From contig DHIO01000033.1 of the NCBI GenBank assembly GCA_002403855.1, positions 23,282 through 35,664 of the forward strand: a stretch of 12,383 bases of DNA. Direction: 5' to 3'. Under the pieces are notes generated by a model, which did not search any database, was not told the DNA's origin, and was given only the letters and a program-made list of their open reading frames with translations. Both the position numbers and the translations under genes were made by a program. Numbering within the stretch: the stretch's first letter is position 1; every line of letters begins with the position of its first letter. Shown piece by piece: positions 1 through 5,259 of this stretch. Source of the DNA: Acidimicrobiia bacterium UBA4744 (lineage in GTDB: Bacteria; Actinomycetota; Acidimicrobiia; Spongiisociales; UBA4744).

Positions 1-22
1 ACCTGAAACCTGAAACCCGAAC
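1..22 (-). repeat. Heptanucleotide repeat patch, cut by window edge
   Basis: Two exact tandem copies of ACCTGAA (1-7, 8-14) are followed by a variant, ACCCGAA (15-21). Read on the minus strand this is the same CAGGTTY-type heptamer found in the array at 2204-2262, so the two patches lie in opposite orientation on either side of the cbs-metB pair. The patch probably continues to the left of the window. It lies downstream of metB on the transcribed strand. Confidence 0.7.
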
Positions 23-82
23 AAGCCCCCTCCGGCTTCGCCGCGCTCGGCCACCTCCCCCATCTCACGCCGACATGAGGTT
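23..82. other. C-rich intergenic patch after metB
   Basis: This 60-base tail after the metB stop contains C-runs and a small perfect inverted repeat, CGGC-TTC-GCCG, at 33-43. A weak CTCA/TGAG dyad lies at 64-79. No T-tract follows on the metB transcript, so a classical intrinsic terminator is not supported. It may be a dispersed intergenic repeat, but one copy cannot show that. Confidence 0.3.
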
Positions 83-1228
83 CTAGCTTCTCAACGCTTG
101 GTCCAGGTCCTCGAGGAGGTCGTCGATATGTTCGAGTCCCACCGAGAGTCGCACCAGATCATCCGGAACTTGAAGCTCCGTGCCCTGTACCGAGGCGTGG
201 GTCATGACCGCCGGTACCTCGATCAACGACTCGACTCCGCCCAGACTCTCGGCAAGCAGGAAGAGCCGGGTGGAGGAGGCGACCCGGGCGGCTACAGGGG
301 CTCCGCCGCCGGCGCGGAAGGAAACCATGCCGCCGAACCCGGTCATCTGCCGGGTGGCCAGCTCATGTTGGGGGTGGTTGGAGAGCCCGGGGTAGATCAC
401 CTCTTTCACCGCAGGGTGATCCGCCAGGAAAGCGGCCACCCGGGCGGCATTGGCCCCGTGCCGCTCCATGCGGACGGCGAGGGTTTTGAGGCCCCGCAGG
501 ACCAGCCAGGCGTCGAAAGGGCCGGGAACCGGTCCGGCGGCATTGAGAAGAAAACGCAACTTCTCGAACAGATCGGGGGCGCCGGTGACGAGGGCTCCCC
601 CGACGGTGTCCGAGTGGCCTCCGAGGTACTTGGTGGTTGAGTGCAGGACGACGTCGGCACCGGCGGCCAGTGGCTGCTGGAGGTATGGAGTTGCGAAGGT
701 GTTGTCCACGACGAGGTGAGCTCCCCGACCGTGGGCGACTCCGGCCGCGTGCTCGATGTCGACCAGCCGCAGCAATGGGTTGGTGGGCGTTTCGATCCAC
801 ACCAGCTTGGTTTGGGGCCGGACGGCCGTCTCCAGGAGCCGCCGGTCCGTCATATCGACGGACGACCAGGCGACTCCCTGCTCGGCCAGGACTCGGGCAA
901 AGAAACGAAAGGTGCCCCCATAGGCATCGTTGGGGAGCAGCACGTGATCGCCTGGTTGGAGCAGATAGCCGATGAGCGCGGTAGCCGCCATCCCCGACGC
1001 CGTGGAGACGGCGCCGCCCTGTGACTCCGGATCTACGCCTTCCAGCGCGGCCAGTACCACCTCGAGCGCATGCCGGGTCGGGTTGTCGGTGCGGGAGTAC
1101 TCGTAGCCACGGTGCCGGCCCGGGGCATCCTGGGCGAAGGTGCTGGTGGCGTAGATGGGTACGGTCACCGCCCCGGTCGTTCTGTCGGGTTCCTGCCCGG
1201 CGTGGATGGCCTCGGTTTCGAATCGCAT
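83..1228 (-). CDS. metB: Cystathionine gamma-synthase / gamma-lyase (Cys/Met PLP enzyme)
   Basis: This is a 381-aa cytosolic PLP enzyme of the Cys/Met metabolism family, of normal full length. The family motifs are in order: YSRTDNPTR at about 44-52 (phosphate-binding Tyr and Arg from the neighbouring subunit), SGMAA at 79-83, D175 in VVDNTF, and the PLP Schiff-base lysine K200 in HSTTKYLGGHSD. In the family these enzymes make cystathionine from an activated homoserine (MetB) or cleave cystathionine to cysteine (gamma-lyase). Sequence alone does not separate the two. Sitting directly behind a cystathionine beta-synthase favours the cleavage step of reverse transsulfuration. The ATG shares one base with the cbs stop (TGATG), and a strong Shine-Dalgarno GGAGGA lies five bases upstream on the minus strand, so the pair is probably translationally coupled. 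The stop is TAG at 85-83. Family assignment is certain; the gamma-synthase versus gamma-lyase choice is inference. Confidence 0.93.
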   Translation of the reverse strand: MRFETEAIHAGQEPDRTTGAVTVPIYATSTFAQDAPGRHRGYEYSRTDNPTRHALEVVLAALEGVDPESQGGAVSTASGMAATALIGYLLQPGDHVLLPNDAYGGTFRFFARVLAEQGVAWSSVDMTDRRLLETAVRPQTKLVWIETPTNPLLRLVDIEHAAGVAHGRGAHLVVDNTFATPYLQQPLAAGADVVLHSTTKYLGGHSDTVGGALVTGAPDLFEKLRFLLNAAGPVPGPFDAWLVLRGLKTLAVRMERHGANAARVAAFLADHPAVKEVIYPGLSNHPQHELATRQMTGFGGMVSFRAGGGAPVAARVASSTRLFLLAESLGGVESLIEVPAVMTHASVQGTELQVPDDLVRLSVGLEHIDDLLEDLDQALRS

Positions 1229-2184
1229 CAGTCCTCCGTAAATCCGTGGTCACGCATCCATTCGTCGTTGAACACCTTGGATAGGTACCCCCTCCCGGAA
1301 TCGGGGAGGACGACCACCACCAAGCGGTCGGGCCGTCGCTCCGCAACATGCAGGGCAGCATGTGCCGCCATTCCGCATGAACCACCGACCAGGAGGCCTT
1401 CTTCGCGGGCCAGCCGCCGGGTCATGGCAAACGATTCTGCATCCGTGACCATGATCAATTCGTCGACGACGGAATCGTCATACGTCTCCGGCAAGAAGTC
1501 TTCGCCGACTCCCTCCACCAGGTACTGGTGGACGTCTTCCGGTGACGGGGCGGTGTAGATCGAGCCCTCCGGATCCGCGCCGACGACCAGGACGTCCGGG
1601 TCTTGTTCCTTGAGGTATCTGCCCACTCCGGAGATGGTGCCTCCCGTGCCGACTCCAACGACCACCGCCCCCACCCGGCCATCGGTTTGGGTCCAGATCT
1701 CCGGGCCGGTGGTCCGGTAGTGGGCCGCCGGGTTGGCAGGGTTCGAGTACTGGTCGGGTTGATAGGCGCCGGGGATTTCGGAGGCAAGACGTCGCGCTAC
1801 CCCGTAGTAGGAGTCGGGATGATCGGGAAGGAGTTCGGTCGGGGTAACGATCACTTCGGCCCCGTAGGCTTTGAGGAGATTCTGCTTCTCCCGGGAGACT
1901 TTGTCGGGGACGGTGCAGATGACCCGGTACCCTCGCACCGCTCCGACGATCGCCAGTCCGACGCCGGTATTGCCGCTGGTAGGTTCCACGATGGTGCCTC
2001 CCGGCTCCAGCAAGCCGAGCCGCTCCGCCCGGTCGATCATTGTCACGGCGATTCTTTCCTTGATGGAACCGCCCACGCTCACCTGCTCGGCCTTGGCGAT
2101 CAGATTGCCGGAGGGATGAATACGGGCGAGGCGGATGAGCGGGGTGTGCCCGATGGCCTCGACGGCGCTCTGATAGATCTGCAC
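1228..2184 (-). CDS. cbs: Cystathionine beta-synthase, catalytic core only
   Basis: This 318-aa fold-type II PLP enzyme condenses serine with homocysteine to cystathionine. Visible motifs are the Schiff-base lysine K42 in GGSIKERIA, the substrate loop TSGNTG at 69-74, the phosphate-binding GTGGT loop at 179-183, and DSGRGYLSK at 295-303 (S296 near the PLP ring nitrogen). The segment EGVGEDFLPETYD at about 224-236 is more typical of cystathionine beta-synthase than of cysteine synthase CysK. The protein ends at WMRDHGF plus three residues, where many actinobacterial homologues (such as the mycobacterial one, about 460 aa) continue into a pair of CBS regulatory domains. Here those are absent and the end is followed at once by metB, so it is a core-only form. 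The start is GTG at 2184. No Shine-Dalgarno is seen, but a TAGATT -10-like hexamer at 2198-2193 would start the transcript two bases before the GTG. It is the first gene of a two-gene operon. Confidence 0.9.
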   Translation of the reverse strand: MQIYQSAVEAIGHTPLIRLARIHPSGNLIAKAEQVSVGGSIKERIAVTMIDRAERLGLLEPGGTIVEPTSGNTGVGLAIVGAVRGYRVICTVPDKVSREKQNLLKAYGAEVIVTPTELLPDHPDSYYGVARRLASEIPGAYQPDQYSNPANPAAHYRTTGPEIWTQTDGRVGAVVVGVGTGGTISGVGRYLKEQDPDVLVVGADPEGSIYTAPSPEDVHQYLVEGVGEDFLPETYDDSVVDELIMVTDAESFAMTRRLAREEGLLVGGSCGMAAHAALHVAERRPDRLVVVVLPDSGRGYLSKVFNDEWMRDHGFTED

Positions 2185-2192
2185 GAACCAGC

Positions 2193-2198
2193 AATCTA
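2193..2198 (-). promoter_or_regulatory. Candidate -10 for cbs-metB (near-leaderless)
   Basis: The minus strand reads TAGATT here, fitting the actinobacterial TAnnnT -10 pattern. The predicted start at 2186 is two bases before the cbs GTG. No good -35 is visible, because that position falls inside the heptad array. It agrees with the lack of a Shine-Dalgarno. Confidence 0.4.
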
Positions 2199-2203
2199 GT
2201 TCC

Positions 2204-2262
2204 GGGTTTCCAGGTACCAGGTTCCAGGTTTCAGGGTTTCAGGTATCAGGTTCTAGGTTTCA
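2204..2262 (+). repeat. Degenerate heptanucleotide array, CAGGTWY type
   Basis: From 2211 the sequence divides into units of about seven bases: CAGGTAC, CAGGTTC, CAGGTTT, an eight-base CAGGGTTT, CAGGTAT, CAGGTTC and TAGGTTT, ending at 2260. It is preceded by GGGTTTC. The unit resembles the inverted patch at 1-22. It fills most of the 5' side of the cbs operon. The pattern recalls short tandem heptanucleotide repeats known from cyanobacteria, but relatedness is not shown. The repeat structure is directly visible; function is unknown. Confidence 0.85.
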
Positions 2263-2276
2263 AGCTTCACTATGGA

Positions 2277-2338
2277 CTAAGCCTGCTTGTTGCTTGTTGC
2301 TAGCTGCTCGTTACTGCCTACCGGCTACTGGGTACTAT
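2277..2338 (+). repeat. Second heptanucleotide array, TRCTNGY type, ending in a -10 box
   Basis: From 2284 the sequence divides cleanly into heptamers: TGCTTGT twice, then TGCTAGC, TGCTCGT, TACTGCC, TACCGGC and TACTGGG, ending with the partial unit TACTAT at 2333-2338. The preceding CTAAGCC (2277-2283) is in the same seven-base phase. The unit differs from that of the neighbouring array but the period is the same. The last unit doubles as the -10 element of ctaA, so the array appears to supply part of the promoter. Confidence 0.8.
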
Positions 2339-2345
2339 CCCCCCA
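2333..2345 (+). promoter_or_regulatory. Leaderless-type promoter of ctaA
   Basis: TACTAT at 2333-2338 matches the TAnnnT -10 pattern. Counting the usual seven bases from its end puts the transcription start exactly on the A of the ctaA ATG at 2345. The six bases between are all C, with no Shine-Dalgarno, which is what a leaderless mRNA would show. A -35 is weak (TTACTG at 2311-2316, spacer 16). Confidence 0.55.
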
Positions 2346-3265
2346 TGCGTGCCCTCTGTAGATTCGCCTGGGCCACCCTGGTCGTCAACATCGGGGTGAT
2401 CGTCTTCGGTGCGTTCGTTCGAGCGACCGGATCGGGCGCCGGTTGCGGAGCGAGCTGGCCAGGGTGCAACGGCCAACTGATTCCTTCGGATCTCGAGGGG
2501 GCGCGGGCAATCGAGTTCACTCATCGGGCCACCAGCGGGTTGGCCCTCATCATGGTGGCGATCCTGGTGTGGCGCGTCTGGCGTAGTCGTCCGGTTGGCC
2601 ATCCGGCTCGAAAGGGTGCCGCGTTCTCGGCCGTGTTCATTCTCGGTGAGGCCTTGATCGGCGCCATGATCGTTCTCTATGAGTGGGTCGCCGATGATGC
2701 TTCCGCTGCTCGGGCCGCCGCAGTGCCACTGCACCTGGTCAACACCCTGCTCCTGCTCGGGGCCCTGACGTTGACCGCCTGGTGGCTGTCGGGCGGCGGC
2801 GCCATCCGTCTGGATCGAAACCGCACGTTTGCGAATTGGTGGATCGCCGGAGCCGCCGGTCTGGTGTTGATTGCCGCGACCGGCGCCATCACCGCTCTGG
2901 CCGATACGCTGTTTCCGCCCGAGTCGTTTCTGGAAGGCCTCAGAGAAGACTTCACTGCAACCGAGCATTTCCTCACCAATCTGCGCGTTGCCCATCCGAT
3001 CGTTGCCATCACCGTGAGCGTCTACCTCTTCTGGCTCGCCCGCAGATTCGGGAGGGAAGGGCCCGTGCTGCGTCCTGCGGCGCTCGCCATCATGATCCTG
3101 GTCGGTGGACAACTGGTGGCCGGGGCGCTCAACGTCGCCCTGCTGACCCCGATCTGGCTGCAACTGCTGCACCTGGCGCTGGCCGATGTCCTGTGGGTTG
3201 CTCTCGTTCTGTTCGGGGCGCAAACGCTGGGTGAGCGGGAGGTCGTCGAGCCGGTATCCGTCTGA
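2345..3265 (+). CDS. ctaA: Heme A synthase (COX15/CtaA family)
   Basis: This 306-aa polytopic membrane protein belongs to the family that oxidises the C8 methyl group of heme O to a formyl group, giving heme A for aa3-type cytochrome c oxidase. About eight hydrophobic segments are visible (for example 8-26, 64-80, 92-112, 130-149, 165-186, 215-232, 243-265 and 274-292). Family residues present are the extracytoplasmic cysteine pair C34 and C41 (GCGASWPGC), the glutamate E57 with histidine H60 in EFTHR, and further heme-ligand-type histidines H130, H217 and H276, in two four-helix halves. An in-frame TTG upstream at 2294 would add 17 residues encoded by repeat DNA. I prefer the ATG at 2345 because it begins the first hydrophobic segment and coincides with the predicted transcription start. 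No ctaB or oxidase subunit gene is adjacent. Its stop abuts the stop of the convergent downstream gene with no bases between. Confidence 0.92.
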   Translation: MRALCRFAWATLVVNIGVIVFGAFVRATGSGAGCGASWPGCNGQLIPSDLEGARAIEFTHRATSGLALIMVAILVWRVWRSRPVGHPARKGAAFSAVFILGEALIGAMIVLYEWVADDASAARAAAVPLHLVNTLLLLGALTLTAWWLSGGGAIRLDRNRTFANWWIAGAAGLVLIAATGAITALADTLFPPESFLEGLREDFTATEHFLTNLRVAHPIVAITVSVYLFWLARRFGREGPVLRPAALAIMILVGGQLVAGALNVALLTPIWLQLLHLALADVLWVALVLFGAQTLGEREVVEPVSV

Positions 3266-3697
3266 CTACTGCTCGGCACCTGGGGGCCGGGCACCGGCCT
3301 TCTTGGCGTACTTGGCCATCTCTTTGGTCAGTTTGGCCAGTTGAGCGGCGGTTTCATCGTTGATCGAACGACGTCCGCAAGCCGGGCAGGTCAACACCGC
3401 TTCGGGGTGCGGGCACACCCAGTCGGCCTGCATCGCCCGAATCTGGTGGTGGCAACGGTCGTGAACCCTCTGCCCGCACGCCCGGCAGCGCAGCCACTCG
3501 TCGGGTTCCGCTTCGTGGTCGGCGAGTTCCTTCTTGTGTTCGATTCCGCACCAGAAGCAGAGGTTGCGGCGTTTCGAGGAGGTGCTGCGGCGAGCGGTCA
3601 GGCGTCCGATGAGAGTGTGGATACCGACACCGAGCGCGGCCGTGGCGGCAAGCGCGCCGACAATCGCCACGATCATGAGCAACACGTCGCGATCCAC
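3266..3697 (-). CDS. Small membrane-anchored PHD/RING-like zinc-finger protein
   Basis: I do not recognise a named family. The 143-aa protein has one N-terminal hydrophobic segment (about 5-24, with VDRDVLL before it), a basic stretch (about 32-45), a Cys/His-rich domain (47-107) and a charged Lys/Glu C-terminal helix (about 113-135). Potential ligands are C47-x2-C50, C71-x2-C74, H79-x2-C82, C95 with H97, and C104-x2-C107. The spacing C-x2-C-x20-C-x2-C-x4-H-x2-C-x12-C, with W93 two residues before C95, closely follows the eukaryotic PHD C4HC3 layout. CPAC supplies a further pair. This suggests a cross-brace treble-clef domain facing the cytoplasm (inference). The start is GTG at 3697, chosen because GGAGGG lies eight bases upstream and the protein then begins at the membrane helix. 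The same frame stays open to 4003, but that extension is low-complexity and overlaps the divergent amidase. Function, possibly protein-protein contact at the membrane, is unknown. Confidence 0.72.
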   Translation of the reverse strand: MDRDVLLMIVAIVGALAATAALGVGIHTLIGRLTARRSTSSKRRNLCFWCGIEHKKELADHEAEPDEWLRCRACGQRVHDRCHHQIRAMQADWVCPHPEAVLTCPACGRRSINDETAAQLAKLTKEMAKYAKKAGARPPGAEQ

Positions 3698-3994
3698 CGA
3701 CCTCGCCCTCCGTGAGGCTTGCCCTAACCGTGCGAGCGACGGTGACCCGGCGCAAGGGCCGAAAGACCCGTTCTTGATTGACGAGGTTTCCGATCGAGGC
3801 GTCGAACTCCGAGAGCCGCGCCGGCCATGGCCCGGGATCTCCCGCCAGGACTTTGGATTGAGGGCGCTCGTGGTGCCGGGGACCAGCGCCGGGAGCGGAT
3901 AGCCGGCTCTCGAGAATAGGGTCTCGCCGATTGTCTCGCTTTGCCCGGAAGCGGTGAGATAATCCCCGCCAGCCGTTACCCGATCGAGATCCAC
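3698..3994. other. Divergent intergenic region, zinc-finger gene / amidase
   Basis: This 297-base gap has no convincing gene. The open frames on both strands here lack recognisable motifs and starts. Visible elements are the Shine-Dalgarno of the zinc-finger gene (minus strand, just before 3697), a palindrome GGCCATGGCC at 3823-3832, a direct repeat GTCTCGC at 3921-3927 and 3933-3939 (12-base offset), and a GATAAT -10-like hexamer at 3958-3963 for the amidase. Confidence 0.5.
3958..3963 (+). promoter_or_regulatory. Candidate -10 for the amidase gene
   Basis: GATAAT differs from TATAAT at one base and would start transcription near 3970, giving a leader of about 25 bases before the ATG at 3995. 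No well-spaced -35 is visible (TTGTCT at 3931 is too far). Two GTCTCGC copies lie just upstream and could be a binding site. Confidence 0.35.
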
Positions 3995-5146
3995 ATGGCT
4001 CAAAGACTCGTGATCGTCGTCGCACTCGCGTTCCTCATCAGCTCTTGCACCCCCTCCGAGTCATCGTTCGGAGGGGACTACCTGATGGAGCCCGGTTCCA
4101 CCACATCGGGGGAGCCGCCGACAACGGTAACGACAACCCCGATGGCCGATGTGCCTCCGAACGCCGGTGTGGTGCGAATTCCCGCCGGTGGGGCTCCCCT
4201 GTCCTCGACGCCCGGCGCCGAGCCATTTGTACAGGCCCACGAGGGAATCGTGATGGGCTTCACCTCCCGCAGCGGGGAGTGGCTCGAGGTGGTGACCACC
4301 TGCAACGATCAGGCGTGGGTGAACGAGTCCGACGTCGAGATAGTCACACAGGCTCAGAGCGGATCGCCCGGGCCCGGTTTCGACCTCACTCAGGCGGTGA
4401 TCGTGCTGGATCCGGGCCACGGCGACCGCGACTGGGGCGGGGTCGGGCCGTCGGGACTCGCCGAGAAGCACGTGAACCTGGATATTGCCGAGCGGGTCCG
4501 CACGCTGATGTCTTCGCCACGAGCCGTCGACTGGGAGACCGGAGTCATTACGGCAGGATCCGACATTCCGGCGTTCGGGCGGGTCTGGCTGAGCCGCGAT
4601 CGGTCCGGGCCCAACGAGGGTGACTACGAGCTCGGCCTTGCCTTCCGTGCCGAGCTGGCCAACGCTGCCGGTGCGGATGCTCTTATCTCGATCCACAACA
4701 ACACCGTGCCCCGGATCAAGACCGACGTACCCGGGACCGAGGTTTTCTATGCGGTCTCCGTCGATGAGTCCGATCGGTTGGCATCGCTGATCTACGAGGA
4801 GCTGCTGCGGGCGTTTTCTGCATTGGAAGCCGATTGGAGCGGTGGTGAGATTCTGGGGGCTCGGGCTCGGCTCGACCCCGACACGGGCGACGACTACTAC
4901 GGGTTGCTGCGCCGGGCATCCATGCCGGCGGTGATCGTCGAGGGCTTGTACATCAGTGAGCCCCAAGAGGAAGCCCTGTTGGAGACGGCAAAAGTGCGGC
5001 AGCTTTACGCGGAGGGCGTCTACCGGGGGACGGTGCGGTTCCTCACGACGGATGAGGTCGGGACCGGGATCCGCGAACCCGAGCTCTTTCTCTACGAGGC
5101 CGGCACGGTGAACTCGTCGGCTTGTGTCGTTCCCGCGCAGCCATGA
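3995..5146 (+). CDS. Lipoprotein N-acetylmuramoyl-L-alanine amidase (Amidase_3)
   Basis: This 383-aa protein is predicted to cut the amide bond between N-acetylmuramic acid and the peptide stem of peptidoglycan. It starts with a signal sequence and lipobox (LISSC, C18), so it is probably a lipoprotein outside the membrane. A Thr/Pro/Ser-rich linker follows (about 35-55), then a beta-rich SH3-like stretch (about 56-118), then the zinc amidase domain (about 133-350). Zinc ligands are H142 in DPGHGD, E157 in LAEKHVNLD and H234 in SIHNN; the catalytic-type glutamate is E316 in VIVEGLYIS. These match the Amidase_3 family (AmiA/CwlM-like fold). The ATG at 3995 is preferred over an in-frame TTG at 3941 because it places the signal peptide at the very N-terminus. 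The Shine-Dalgarno is weak (GAGA). The C-terminal tail of about 30 residues has no recognised motif. The SH3-like call is by eye. Confidence 0.88.
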   Translation: MAQRLVIVVALAFLISSCTPSESSFGGDYLMEPGSTTSGEPPTTVTTTPMADVPPNAGVVRIPAGGAPLSSTPGAEPFVQAHEGIVMGFTSRSGEWLEVVTTCNDQAWVNESDVEIVTQAQSGSPGPGFDLTQAVIVLDPGHGDRDWGGVGPSGLAEKHVNLDIAERVRTLMSSPRAVDWETGVITAGSDIPAFGRVWLSRDRSGPNEGDYELGLAFRAELANAAGADALISIHNNTVPRIKTDVPGTEVFYAVSVDESDRLASLIYEELLRAFSALEADWSGGEILGARARLDPDTGDDYYGLLRRASMPAVIVEGLYISEPQEEALLETAKVRQLYAEGVYRGTVRFLTTDEVGTGIREPELFLYEAGTVNSSACVVPAQP

Positions 5147-5259
5147 TCCGGCGTCCACCGGTGGTCGTGGTCTCCCTCCTGACCCATGCCCGCCGCCCAC
5201 CATCGGGTAGATTCTCAGCCGCCATCACGACATTCCTGGGGAGTTCGACCGAAGCGCTA
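5147..5259. other. Convergent gap, amidase / YyaL-like gene
   Basis: This 113-base gap between two stop codons holds a 10-bp palindrome, CCACCGGTGG, at 5155-5164 with no loop and no T-tract. A TAGATT hexamer sits at 5208-5213 without any following start codon. I see no clear terminator or gene. Confidence 0.4.

Noticed and set aside
1..22. CRISPR-like repeats in the heptad patches (also 2204-2338)
   Set aside because: Units are 7 bp, contiguous and degenerate with no spacers, and no cas gene is present.
126..140. T-arm-like motif suggesting a tRNA
   Set aside because: It lies inside metB and no acceptor stem or anticodon arm can be formed around it.
98..1024. Plus-strand open frames antisense to metB
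   Set aside because: They are mirror frames of a strongly supported PLP enzyme gene, with no motifs and no ribosome sites.
2318..3223. 301-aa minus-strand frame antisense to ctaA
   Set aside because: The composition is Gln/Gly/Arg/His-rich, typical of a shadow of membrane-protein codons, and no domain is recognisable.
3698..4003. N-terminal extension of the zinc-finger frame to an ATG at 4003 (245 aa in total)
   Set aside because: The extra 102 residues are Ser/Arg-rich with no motif, overlap the start of the divergent amidase, and bypass a strong Shine-Dalgarno plus GTG at 3697 that begins just before the membrane helix.
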